A stretch of DNA of 64,000 nt from Aureimonas endophytica (GTDB lineage: Bacteria; Pseudomonadota; Alphaproteobacteria; Rhizobiales; Rhizobiaceae): positions 124,001-188,000 of the forward strand of contig NZ_BMIQ01000008.1 in NCBI RefSeq assembly GCF_014642635.1, given 5' to 3'. Of this stretch, positions 1 to 11,481 are shown one piece after another. Under the pieces are notes generated by a model. That model was not told the origin of the DNA, made no database searches, and was given only the letters and a program-made list of their open reading frames with translations. The position numbers and the translations under genes were made by a program. Position 1 is the stretch's first letter. Every line of letters begins with the position of its first letter.

Positions 1-556
1 CGGCGCGGGGCGGCAGGTCGATCGCCCAGGTGCGGAACCGCGTCGCCACCGGCGCGAACATCGCGTCGGCGATGCCCATCACCGGCCCGTGCAGGAACGG
101 CCCGCCGCTCATGTCCAGAAGCTCGTCCCAGAGCGCGACGACACGGGCGATGTCCTTCGCCGCGTCCTCGTTCATCTGGGCGTCGCGCGCCGCCTCCCCC
201 GCCCGGCCGCCCATGATGGTCGGAAAGCCGCGGCGCAGCGCCTGGAAGCCGCTATGCATCTCGGCAGAGGCGCTGCGCAGCGCGGCGCGCTGCACCCGGT
301 CCTCCGGCCAGAGGCTGGGCGAGATCTCGGCGCAATATTCGCAGATCGCGAGGGAGTCCCAGATCCGCGCGCCGTCATGTTCGAGATAGGGCACGAAACC
401 GGCGGGCGTCGCCGCCTTGACCTCCGGCGTCGCGCCGCCGGCCAGGGCGATCACCACCTCCTCCACCGGAAGGCCCGCGAAATGCACCGCGAGCCAGCCG
501 CGCAGCGACCAGGAGGAATAGCGCTTCGAGCCGATGAAAAGCCGTCCCTCCTTCAT
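1..556 (-). CDS. Glutathione S-transferase family protein (3' end cut by window edge)
   Basis: The reading frame starts with ATG at 556 and stays open to base 1, so about 185 residues are visible and the C-terminus lies outside. The N-terminus has a thioredoxin-fold GST opening, LFIGSKRYSSWSLRGWLA, in which the SSWS serines sit where GSTs activate the glutathione thiol. A cis-proline segment (AGFVPYLEHDG) and the W-D-S-L-A-I-C-E-Y motif that binds the glutamyl part of glutathione follow. The remainder is the helical GST domain. The gene lies four bases downstream of the aspartate aminotransferase gene and is probably cotranscribed with it. The family is clear but the substrate is not. Confidence 0.85.
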   Translation of the reverse strand, partial: MKEGRLFIGSKRYSSWSLRGWLAVHFAGLPVEEVVIALAGGATPEVKAATPAGFVPYLEHDGARIWDSLAICEYCAEISPSLWPEDRVQRAALRSASAEMHSGFQALRRGFPTIMGGRAGEAARDAQMNEDAAKDIARVVALWDELLDMSGGPFLHGPVMGIADAMFAPVATRFRTWAIDLPPRA

Positions 557-560
557 CGGA

Positions 561-1787
<1,227 letters not shown>

Positions 1788-1951
1788 TCAGACGACAAAC
1801 GGCTTGGCTCTAGTGCGCCTCCCGTATGGGCGCAAGGCGCGATCGGCCGCGATCCATCAATTCTCGTGATGGGCCGGATGCATGCCAGGAATTGGCGTCC
1901 GCCCCCGCCGGCTGGCACCATGCCGGCGACGAAGCAGAAGGAGCCGGCGCG

Positions 1952-2572
1952 ATGCTGACGATCTACGGGCGACACGATTCCGGCAACTGCTACAAGCCGC
2001 GCCTGCTCCTGGCCCTGCTCGACCGGCCGTTCCGCCATGTCGAGGTGGATTCGGAGGCGGGCGAGACGCGCGCCCCCGGCTTCCTGGCGAAGAATCCGAA
2101 CGGCAAGATCCCCCTCATCGAATTCGAGGACGGGCGCTTCCTCGCCGAATCGAACGCGATGCTCGTCCATCTCGGCGAAGCAACACCTTTCGTTCCGGCG
2201 AATGCCTTCGCCCGGGCCAAGATGTTCGAATGGCTGTTCTTCGAGCAATATAGCCACGAGCCCTTCGTCGCGGTGCGGCGCGCGCTCCTCGTCTATCCCG
2301 GCCGCGCGGCGCAGGCGACGCCGGAGCGATTGGAAGCGACGCTGAAGGGCGGCGAGACGGCCTTCGCCGTCATGGACCGGCAGCTGAAGGACACGCCCTT
2401 CCTCGCCGGGGAGACGCCGAGCCTCGCCGATCTCGCCCTCTTCGCCTATAGCCATGTCGCGGACGAAGGCGGCTTCGACCTCGCGAAGTTTCCGGACGTG
2501 TCGGCCTGGCTGCGCCGCGTCGCCGCCCTGCCCGGCTTCCGGCCGATGAGCTGGCTGCCGGCGGCGGCCTGA
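1952..2572 (+). CDS. Glutathione S-transferase family protein
   Basis: A 206-residue soluble GST. The N-terminal thioredoxin-like domain begins MLTIYGRHDSGNCYKPRLLL, with a serine and a cysteine near the usual catalytic position. The cis-Pro motif NPNGKIPLIEF and the ESNAMLVHL glutathione-binding motif follow, and the C-terminal helical domain carries the fold-stabilising FLAGETPSLADLALFAY segment. An AAGGAG ribosome site sits about eight bases upstream of the ATG, which decides the start. Monocistronic, divergent from aatA. Substrate unknown. Confidence 0.88.
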   Translation: MLTIYGRHDSGNCYKPRLLLALLDRPFRHVEVDSEAGETRAPGFLAKNPNGKIPLIEFEDGRFLAESNAMLVHLGEATPFVPANAFARAKMFEWLFFEQYSHEPFVAVRRALLVYPGRAAQATPERLEATLKGGETAFAVMDRQLKDTPFLAGETPSLADLALFAYSHVADEGGFDLAKFPDVSAWLRRVAALPGFRPMSWLPAAA

Positions 2573-2637
2573 GAAGCGCAGAGCACCCGCGCCGGCAGGT
2601 CTTCCATCCGCCGGCACGGAAACAAGCCGTCCCCTCC

Positions 2638-2653
2638 ATCCGGAGATCCGGAT
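2638..2653. promoter_or_regulatory. 16-bp perfect palindrome upstream of the EamA gene
   Basis: ATCCGGA-GA-TCCGGAT: two 7-bp arms around two bases. The central gap is too short for a hairpin loop, so if it is functional it is more likely a dimeric protein-binding site. It lies 53 bases upstream of the EamA transporter start and 65 bases after the GST stop. Function is inferred from position only. Confidence 0.3.
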
Positions 2654-2706
2654 TTGTCTTGCCGGACAACGCGCGGTAGGCAGGGCCGCAATCCGGGAAT
2701 CGCTCG

Positions 2707-3624
2707 ATGAGCCGCGTTCAGGCCAATCTCCTCCTGCTCCTCACCGGCGCGATCTGGGGCATGGGCTTCGTCGCGCAGTCCAGCGCGATGGCGAGCCTCG
2801 GCCCCTGGAGCTTCACCTGCGCGCGCTTCGCGCTGGCCGCCCTGACGCTCCTGCCTTTCGCGCTGTGGGAATCCCGCCGGGCCCGGCATCGGCTCGCGCC
2901 GCGCGAGTTCGCCGGCTTCGCGCTCTGCGGCGCGATGCTCTTCGCCGGCTCGATCCTCCAGCAGCTCGGCCTGCTTTCGACGACGGTCACCAATTCCGGC
3001 TTCCTCACCGGCCTCTATGTCGTGCTGACCCCGGCGGCGGCGCTGCTGCTGGTTCGGCGCCGGCCGCATTGGGTGGTCTGGCCGGCGGCCGGGCTGGCTC
3101 TCGTCGGCCTGCTCCTGGCCAGCGGCGGTCGGCTCGACGCCATGGGCGGCGGCGACGCGCTGACGGTGGCCTGCGCGGCGGGCTTCGCCTTCCAGATCGT
3201 GCTCGTCGGCCTCTTCGCCGGGCGGAGCGGCCGGCCGCTGACCTTGAGCGCGGTGCAGTTCGCCGCCGCCGCCGCGCTCGGCCTGCCGGGCATGCTGGCG
3301 ATCGACGGCCTCCAGACGGCGGGCCTTATCGCCGCCTGGCCGCAGGTCTTCTACGGCGGCTGCATCTCGGCGGGCCTCGCCTTCACTCTTCAGACGATCG
3401 GCCAGCGCTGGACGACGGCGCCGCAGGCGGCGATCTTCCTGTCCTCGGAAGCGGTCTTCGCGGCCTTGTTCGGCGCGATCTTTCTCGGCGAGCGCATCGC
3501 GCCGATCGGCTATTTCGGCTGCCTGCTCATCCTCTGCGCCATGCTGGCCGTGGAACTCGTGCCGCTGCGCTGGCCGCTTCGAGCGAAAACTGGCGAAACG
3601 ACCATGGAGACGGCGGCGCGATGA
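2707..3624 (+). CDS. EamA/DMT-family inner-membrane transporter
   Basis: 305 residues made of ten hydrophobic segments in two tandem EamA repeats, the usual architecture of drug/metabolite exporters. The first repeat begins NLLLLLTGAIWGMGFVAQ and the second repeat ends with the VFAALFGAIFLGERIAP motif typical of the family. The stop codon overlaps the start of the following thioesterase gene (ATGA), so the two are translationally coupled. Members export amino acids, purines or other small metabolites; nothing in the sequence identifies the substrate. Confidence 0.85.
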   Translation: MSRVQANLLLLLTGAIWGMGFVAQSSAMASLGPWSFTCARFALAALTLLPFALWESRRARHRLAPREFAGFALCGAMLFAGSILQQLGLLSTTVTNSGFLTGLYVVLTPAAALLLVRRRPHWVVWPAAGLALVGLLLASGGRLDAMGGGDALTVACAAGFAFQIVLVGLFAGRSGRPLTLSAVQFAAAAALGLPGMLAIDGLQTAGLIAAWPQVFYGGCISAGLAFTLQTIGQRWTTAPQAAIFLSSEAVFAALFGAIFLGERIAPIGYFGCLLILCAMLAVELVPLRWPLRAKTGETTMETAAR

Positions 3625-4016
3625 CGGACGAGATGGGGCCGAGCGAGCCGATCGGCGAACTCACCATGCGCCTCCAGGCGCTGCCGGCCGACGCCAATGC
3701 CGATGGCGACGTCTTCGGCGGCTGGGTCGTGGCGCAGATGGATCTCGCGGCGGCGGTGCGCGCCAACGAGCGCGCCGGCGGCCGCGTCGCGACGGTGGCG
3801 ATCAACGCGCTGGCCTTCAAGAAGCCGGTGAAGATCGGCGACGTCCTTGCCGTCTACACGACGATCGAACGCGTCGGCCGCAGCTCGATCACGCTGATGG
3901 TCGAAGCCTGGGCCCAACGCCACCTGACGCGCAATCTCGTCAAGGTGACGGAAGGCAGTTTCGTGATGGTCGCCCTGGATGCGGACGGCAAGTCGCGGGA
4001 AGTGCCGGCGGGCTGA
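3621..4016 (+). CDS. YciA-like acyl-CoA thioesterase (hotdog fold)
   Basis: 131 residues forming one hotdog domain. The motif GDVFGGWVVAQMDLAAAVRA (residues 28-47) is the signature of YciA/BFIT-type acyl-CoA thioesterases, with the conserved aspartate in MDLA. The later segments INALAFKKPVKIGDVLAVY and V-T-E-G-S-F-V-M-V-A-L also fit. It hydrolyses acyl-CoA to free acid and CoA in the cytosol. The ATG overlaps the TGA of the EamA gene, an unexplained pairing of an exporter with a thioesterase; release of an acid followed by export is an inference only. Confidence 0.88.
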   Translation: MTDEMGPSEPIGELTMRLQALPADANADGDVFGGWVVAQMDLAAAVRANERAGGRVATVAINALAFKKPVKIGDVLAVYTTIERVGRSSITLMVEAWAQRHLTRNLVKVTEGSFVMVALDADGKSREVPAG

Positions 4017-4055
4017 GACGATCGTCGCGTTCGCCGGAAGGCGCCAACATCGAAG

Positions 4056-4205
4056 CCGCTTTCTTCTTCCCTGCGGGGAGACGTACCCGGCAGGGCGATG
4101 AGGGGTCGGCGCAGCCAAGCGGCTTGTGGATCATCTCCACCGCCGCCTGCCCCTCACCTGGCCCTTCGGGCCACCCTCTCCCCGTTGGGGAAAGGAGAGG
4201 CGCCT
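4056..4205 (+). repeat. Mosaic palindromic repeat (RIME-like), copy A1
   Basis: About 150 bases starting CCGCTTTCTTCTTCCCTGCG and ending near GGAGAGGCGCC. It contains a short hairpin (TCCCTGCGGGGAGA), a conserved GATGAGGGGTCGGCGCAGCC core, a GGCCCTTCGGGCC hairpin and a second hairpin (CTCTCCCCGTTGGGG). The same layout recurs in direct orientation at 4494-4643. This is the style of the rhizobial intergenic mosaic elements (RIME); membership is judged by eye. Confidence 0.7.
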
Positions 4206-4274
4206 TTCCTTCCCCCAAGGTGCTTTGCATCAACCGCTTCTCCGGCTCCGAATGAGGTGGAAGCCGCAAAGCTT

Positions 4275-4322
4275 CCTCCTTCTCCCGAGCCGGGAGAAGG
4301 TCGCGGCAGCGGGATGAGGGAA
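4275..4322. repeat. Short palindromic repeat, type 2, copy A
   Basis: A CTTCTCCCGAGCCGGGAGAAG hairpin at about 4279-4299 followed by GTCGCGGCAGCGGGATGAGGG. The matching unit at 4377-4430 lies in the opposite orientation, so the two could pair. Same family as the units at 11278 and 11388. Confidence 0.6.
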
Positions 4323-4376
4323 TGACGGGCGCCGGCGTTTGCGCCCCATGGCAGGTGTCGACGCTTGCGCCCTACG

Positions 4377-4430
4377 TCTCCCTCACCCGCCTGCCGGCAC
4401 CCTCTCCCGACTCGGGAGAGGGACGCGGTT
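4377..4430. repeat. Short palindromic repeat, type 2, inverted copy
   Basis: CCCTCACCCGCCTGCCGGCA then a CCTCTCCCGACTCGGGAGAGG hairpin and a GACGCGG tail. It is the inverted partner of 4275-4322. No coding potential is seen in the 662-base gap 4017-4678, which is filled by these repeats. Confidence 0.6.
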
Positions 4431-4493
4431 GCCTCGCCGCCGCACGCCGGCATCGGCTGCTTCTTCGGTGCCTTGCGAGACGAAGCCGCGCCA

Positions 4494-4643
4494 CCGCTTT
4501 CTTCTCCCCTGCGGGGAGAAGTGCCGGCAGGCGATGAGGGGTCGGCGCAGCCGAGCGGCCTCTGAAAAATCTCCACCGCCGCGTGCCCCTCACCCGGCCG
4601 CTTCGCGTCCACCCTCTCCCCGCTGGGGAGAGGAAAGGCGCCC
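4494..4643 (+). repeat. Mosaic palindromic repeat (RIME-like), copy A2
   Basis: Direct copy of 4056-4205 with a better preserved first hairpin (CTTCTCCCCTGCGGGGAGAAG), the same GATGAGGGGTCGGCGCAGCC core and the same closing CCTCTCCCCGCTGGGGAGAGG hairpin. It ends 36 bases from the 3' end of the extensin-like gene, so it would be transcribed into that mRNA's 3' region. Confidence 0.7.
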
Positions 4644-4678
4644 TTCGGCCGATCGACCAGTATTTCGAGAAGGCCGGC

Positions 4679-5890
4679 CTACTTGCACACCCCGCGCCGC
4701 CGCTGCTTCAGGTCGAGATGCAGATGGTCGGCATGGTCGCGGTTGTAGCCGGGGCCGAGGACGGTGCCGAAATAGCGGCAGGCGCTGGTGCGCACGCGCT
4801 GCTGGAAGCTCTTCTCGCTGACGTCGAAGACGCCCTTCTTGCGCACGTCGAAATTCGTGCCGTCGGCGAGCTGGAAGCCGGCGACGTCGATGGCGTTGCC
4901 CGAGGCGTGCTCGCTGACCGTCCGCGTGCCGGCGATGCGCGAGCAGCGATAGGACGAGGCGTTGTAGAGCGCGATCGGCTTCTTCCACAGCGCCGACTGC
5001 GCCGCCGGCTTCACCTCGTTCGACACCCATTGCGACACGCGCAGAGCGGCCATGCAGTTGAGGACGCCGGCCGGCTTCATCGCGACGCCGGGCGAGATCT
5101 CCGTCACCTTCACCGGATATTCGATGCCGCAGCTCCGCCCCTGGCCGATCGAGCGCACGTCGACGAAGCGCACGCCGAGCTTGGAGAGCGCCTTGCGGCA
5201 CATGGCCTCCATGCGCGGCATGGTCTGGTAGCCGGTCGGCGTCTCGTCCTCCAGCGCGCCGCGCCCCGGCAGGTCGCTGGCATCGGTGCGGCTGCGCGCC
5301 GAGGGCATCGGCTCCAGCGAGGCATAGCTCGGCAGCGACTTCGCGGCGTTGCGGCGCGGCTTCGGCAGGCCGGGCGTCACGCTCTTCAGCCCGTCCCAGG
5401 GATCGACGGTCGGCGGCGCATAGGCGACGGCCTCGTCCTCCTCCGGCGGCGGCGGGACGACCGGCGCGGCGGCGCGCGGCGGCGTGGCGGCCTGCGCCTT
5501 CGCGAGCTTCGAGGGCTTGGCGGCGCGGGCCGGCGGCTCATCCGCCTCGCCCTCCGATTCGCGGCCCTCGCCCTCCTCCACCTCCTCGCCGGGCGCGACG
5601 AGCACCGGCGCATGCGGCTTCGGCGGCCGGATGCCGTCGACATAGGGGGCCTGGATGATGTCCTGCACCTGCGGCACCGGCTTCTCGCCGTTGAGGCCGA
5701 TGGACGGCACATAGACGAGATGCTCGCCGGGCTTGGCCGGCTCCGGCACCGGGCCGCCCCAGACGAGACGGGTGGAGCCGGTGATCAGCGAGGGATCGAC
5801 ATCCTCGGCGAAGGCGACCACGGCGCCCGTCGCCGCAACACACACGGCGACGGACGCGGCTGCGGGCCATCCGCCCAAACGAAACATCAT
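4679..5890 (-). CDS. Extensin-like secreted protein
   Basis: 403 residues. Residues 1-28 look like a Sec signal peptide (hydrophobic core AASVAVCVAATGAVVAF). A long proline-, alanine- and glutamate-rich low-complexity linker follows to about residue 225, and the C-terminal ~180 residues match the extensin-like C-terminal domain (Pfam Extensin-like_C). That domain shows a SEHASGNAIDVAGF motif and a terminal DHADHLHLDL motif, resembling D-Ala-D-Ala carboxypeptidase-type metal sites, so a role at the cell wall is plausible but unproven. GAGGAGG lies just before the ATG. It is divergent from uvrB across 136 bases. Confidence 0.85.
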   Translation of the reverse strand: MMFRLGGWPAAASVAVCVAATGAVVAFAEDVDPSLITGSTRLVWGGPVPEPAKPGEHLVYVPSIGLNGEKPVPQVQDIIQAPYVDGIRPPKPHAPVLVAPGEEVEEGEGRESEGEADEPPARAAKPSKLAKAQAATPPRAAAPVVPPPPEEDEAVAYAPPTVDPWDGLKSVTPGLPKPRRNAAKSLPSYASLEPMPSARSRTDASDLPGRGALEDETPTGYQTMPRMEAMCRKALSKLGVRFVDVRSIGQGRSCGIEYPVKVTEISPGVAMKPAGVLNCMAALRVSQWVSNEVKPAAQSALWKKPIALYNASSYRCSRIAGTRTVSEHASGNAIDVAGFQLADGTNFDVRKKGVFDVSEKSFQQRVRTSACRYFGTVLGPGYNRDHADHLHLDLKQRRRGVCK

Positions 5891-6026
5891 GGGATGGCCT
5901 CCTCTTCCGCGGCACTCGAGCGGATGGGCAGGACTATGGGCAAAGATGGTAAGCGAATGGTGAACGCCGCCGGTTCGGTGCGTCGCCCCCCTTTCTCATT
6001 CGCGTTCCGTTCTCCATATTGGCGCC

Positions 6027-8948
<2,922 letters not shown>

Positions 8949-8993
8949 TTTTGAGGCGCCGCCACTATCTCGATTTTGCGGGCTGCGAGGATA

Positions 8994-10388
8994 TTATCGA
9001 CTATTCGTCTTGTGTATCGACATCAATGGAATTCGATATTTAGTTCCGGTTCCGCGTGTATGGGGCACCTTCTCAATTTCGCCTGCTGCGATCATGGAAT
9101 GGAAAAGTTTTCGAATAACGCTGTCGGATTGCACATTACAAACTTCCCTGGCTTTTTTATTGTTGATGCTTCCAGATTTCTTAAGGTATTGAATTATCAA
9201 CTCTCCTTTAGAGGCCAGGGGTTCATGCTTAAGCCGAACAATAACACTTCCATCGGTTTCTTCAATGTCTGGACGCCCCAAATTCAACTGCTGCATTGAA
9301 CGGAAAGCGGTATTCAACCCTTCCCCGACATCCTTATTTGGCGGAGACGGGAATTTCGCAATAAGGCGAACGGTCTTTTTGTTTCTGGCAAATCTCTGCT
9401 TAAGTATATTATGAATGGTGACCGGACCAGCGAGTTTTCCCGGGCTTTCCACTTCTATTCTATTATCGAAAATCCTGACATGCACATAGTCGTTGATGCT
9501 GTAGTCGCGATGCAATACAGCGTTACATATCACCTCATGAATTGCCTCGGGAGGATATTTAATTTGAACTAGGCCTAAGTCGCTCAGCATTGGGATTGCT
9601 TCGACTTTTTCTTTAGTGTATCTGACTGTTTCGTATATAACCTCATACGCCGAGCCCTCAATGGTATGGGGTTGGTCCTCAAGATCCTCTCGGTCGCCCT
9701 CATTAGCCAGTGTGCGGTACCTATAGACTTTAACTGCAGCGTGAGGGAGAAGTGTCTGCGGATTATCATCAAATAATATGAGGGCGCAGACACGAAGCCG
9801 ATCTTTTGCCATCAAACGCTCCTTCTGCATGAAATCCTTAAGACTTGCAGAAGGGACAACATTCTCTAGAAAACTCAGCACAGCGCGCGATCCTTCGATC
9901 TCATGAAGCTCTGCTTCAACCGCAGAGTCCTCAAACGAGCGGACACCCTTTTCAAGTTCAATTCGTTGAAGCTCTGATATCGTCTTCAATTCTATGTCGG
10001 AAGCGTTCTGACGCCTAAAGACTCGACCGTCCGATGAACGCACCACGAACGGAGCCTTCTGAACAGTAACATGCAAGCAAAATCCGGCGTTGCTTAATTT
10101 TAGAAATTCAATATTGATGTATTCAGGCCCATCCGAGAACTGCTTGAATATTTCGTTGATGCAACCATTCGCCTCCTCTTGATCACGAAACAGTCGAGAA
10201 AGCCTATCTTTTTCTTTTGCATCTCTGATGCCGATGAACAGTTCCCCTCCATCAGCGTTCGCAAAGGCGCTAATGGTCTTGGTACACTTAGCTACACTTT
10301 CCTTATCTTTGAAATCATTGAATTGATCTTCATTCAAACTGAGTAGTTTCTGGATATTTTCATCCGTCGCTTGATGCACCATCCACAT
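8994..10388 (-). CDS. AlbA_2 (Schlafen-like) / HATPase_c_4 ATP-binding regulator, foreign base composition
   Basis: 464 residues. An AlbA_2 (Schlafen AlbA) domain occupies about residues 15-140 (F-N-D-F-K-D-K-E, then ISAFANADGGELFIGIRD). A helical middle leads to a GHKL/HATPase_c_4-like segment near 280-330 (PPEAIHEVICNAVLHRDYSI, IFDNRIEVESPGKL). A winged-helix region closes the protein (near 405-455). Proteins of this build are annotated as transcriptional regulators or ATP-binding proteins and are common in mobile and defence contexts, but their activity is poorly known. The gene is far AT-richer than its neighbours (a sampled line is 45% GC), stands alone, and uses codons unlike the rest, indicating transfer. 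The start follows AGGA at about 12 bases. Confidence 0.85.
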   Translation of the reverse strand: MWMVHQATDENIQKLLSLNEDQFNDFKDKESVAKCTKTISAFANADGGELFIGIRDAKEKDRLSRLFRDQEEANGCINEIFKQFSDGPEYINIEFLKLSNAGFCLHVTVQKAPFVVRSSDGRVFRRQNASDIELKTISELQRIELEKGVRSFEDSAVEAELHEIEGSRAVLSFLENVVPSASLKDFMQKERLMAKDRLRVCALILFDDNPQTLLPHAAVKVYRYRTLANEGDREDLEDQPHTIEGSAYEVIYETVRYTKEKVEAIPMLSDLGLVQIKYPPEAIHEVICNAVLHRDYSINDYVHVRIFDNRIEVESPGKLAGPVTIHNILKQRFARNKKTVRLIAKFPSPPNKDVGEGLNTAFRSMQQLNLGRPDIEETDGSVIVRLKHEPLASKGELIIQYLKKSGSINNKKAREVCNVQSDSVIRKLFHSMIAAGEIEKVPHTRGTGTKYRIPLMSIHKTNSR

Positions 10389-10515
10389 TTCAATGATTTC
10401 CTAACCAACGCTGCCAAGCAGCAAAATACAATTATCGAGCAATCCGAAATCGGCACTTACAGTGGCGGATCGATCCTTTATCCAAAGGCGATCTAAATTT
10501 GAGTATCACGCTCGG

Positions 10516-10656
10516 CTAATTCACCACCATCGGCCGACTCAGCTGCTCCGACCGCTCCCGCCACGGATCACCCGCACGCTTCTCGGGTGGGACCTTCGAG
10601 AGGCAGCCGGACAGGGCGAGGCTGGCGAGGAGGGTGAGGAGAACCGGGAGCTTCAT
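10516..10656 (-). CDS. Small lipoprotein
   Basis: 46 residues: MKLPVLLTLLASLALSGC followed by a charged, hydrophilic tail of 28 residues. The hydrophobic stretch ending in L-S-G-C is a lipobox, so the protein should be lipid-modified at C18 (by Lgt, encoded at 23280) and end up as a tiny membrane-anchored peptide. An in-frame upstream ATG at 10704 would put 16 hydrophilic residues in front of the signal and is less likely. The tail matches no family I recognise. Confidence 0.65.
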   Translation of the reverse strand: MKLPVLLTLLASLALSGCLSKVPPEKRAGDPWRERSEQLSRPMVVN

Positions 10657-10779
10657 GCGGGAGGGGCCTTGGGTCGCGAATCGATGAGGTCCCTCATCAT
10701 ACATGGCTCCGGCGCTTTCGCGGCGGGGTGCGGATGTCGCGGAATTTCGTCATCGGCCCGTCATCGACAAGCTTTATTC

Positions 10780-10940
10780 AAGCTTCTCATGCGAGGTTCA
10801 TCTCACGGATGGCTCGCTTCGGAGCGAGGGTCGACCACGGATGGACTGGCGACCCAAGTTTCAGGCCGGCGCGCGTCGAGCGCGAAACGGGCCACAAGAA
10901 CCTCGCACCTGAAAGGGATGCGGGGTTTCTTGTTTGAGGC
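10780..10940 (+). ncRNA. Candidate structured small RNA with terminator-like hairpin
   Basis: Inside the 825-base gap 10657-11481 this stretch has nested inverted repeats. TGCGAGGTTC (10790-10799) pairs perfectly with GAACCTCGCA (10898-10907). TTTCAGG near 10858 pairs with CCTGAAA near 10908. CAAGAACCTCGCA (10895-10907) pairs with TGCGGGGTTTCTTG (10919-10932), giving a ~13-bp stem with an 11-base loop and a T-rich 3' side. The competing pairings are typical of a folded RNA, but no promoter was recognised and no RNA family was identified. No convincing reading frame lies here. Confidence 0.3.
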
Positions 10941-11145
10941 CTCCTTCCCTTCGAAACCACCGACATGCAAGCCCGGCCGCCCGGTGCTGAATGCCGCTGC
11001 AGCGGAAGAGCCTATGGCCGCGCGGACGCTGGCGGCGATGCGGTGACAAGGCTCGGTCTTCGCGGCGGGATCGAGATCGGGGCTCTCGGCTTTTGGATGG
11101 GTTGGAACCAAGTGTCGGTGGTCAGCCGGCGCCGTCCCCGCCGCC

Positions 11146-11202
11146 CTCCCCTCGTCGCCCCGCCGGACACGTCTCCCCGCTGGAGAGAAGACGGCGGCGG
11201 GA
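11146..11202. repeat. RIME-like half unit, copy B1
   Basis: A diverged half of the 150-base element seen near 4.1 and 4.5 kb: CTCCCCTCGTCGCCCCGCCG followed by a damaged CTCCCCGCTGGAGAG hairpin. It lies in the non-coding gap between the small lipoprotein and the HAD gene. Confidence 0.5.
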
Positions 11203-11277
11203 CCCGCCTCCGTCCTTCGGCCGGCCTGGGGCCATCGCCCATCGATCGCACCGCCGCCGCGCGGCTGCGAGGACGCG

Positions 11278-11332
11278 CCCTCCCTCTCCCGAGTCGGGAG
11301 AGGGTGGCCCGAAGGGTCGGGTGAGGGAGCCG
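11278..11332. repeat. Short palindromic repeat, type 2, copy B2
   Basis: A CCCTCTCCCGAGTCGGGAGAGGG hairpin (about 11282-11304) followed by TGGCCCGAAGGGTCGGGTGA. It is the same family as 4377-4430 and forms an inverted pair with 11388-11442. Confidence 0.6.
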
Positions 11333-11387
11333 AGGGCGCCGGCAGCCGACCAAGCCGGCGGCCGATCGCCCATCTTCGTGCCCTTGC

Positions 11388-11442
11388 GCTCCCTCATCCG
11401 CCTGCCGGCACCTTCTCCCGGCTCGGGAGAAGGACGCGGCGG
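11388..11442. repeat. Short palindromic repeat, type 2, copy B3
   Basis: CGCTCCCTCATCCGCCTGCC followed by a CCTTCTCCCGGCTCGGGAGAAGG hairpin and a GACGCGG tail. Oriented opposite to copy B2 and ending 40 bases from the 3' end of the HAD gene, so it falls in that gene's 3' region. Confidence 0.6.
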
Positions 11443-11481
11443 GATCGTCTCGCCATTCGGATGGGCGGCGGGGCCGGAGCG

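Noticed and set aside
4056-4643. The repeat cluster as a CRISPR array
   Set aside because: The units are themselves palindromic modules of unequal length in both orientations, without regular spacers, and no cas gene is present.
5964-5978. GAAC-N7-GTTC upstream of uvrB as a LexA box
   Set aside because: The alphaproteobacterial LexA site is a direct repeat GTTC-N7-GTTC; this is an inverted arrangement with the wrong spacing for the Gram-positive type (N4).
10803-11111. A 102-codon minus-strand frame between the lipoprotein and the repeats
   Set aside because: No ribosome site, composition of random GC-rich sequence, and overlap with the candidate RNA; not supportable as a gene.
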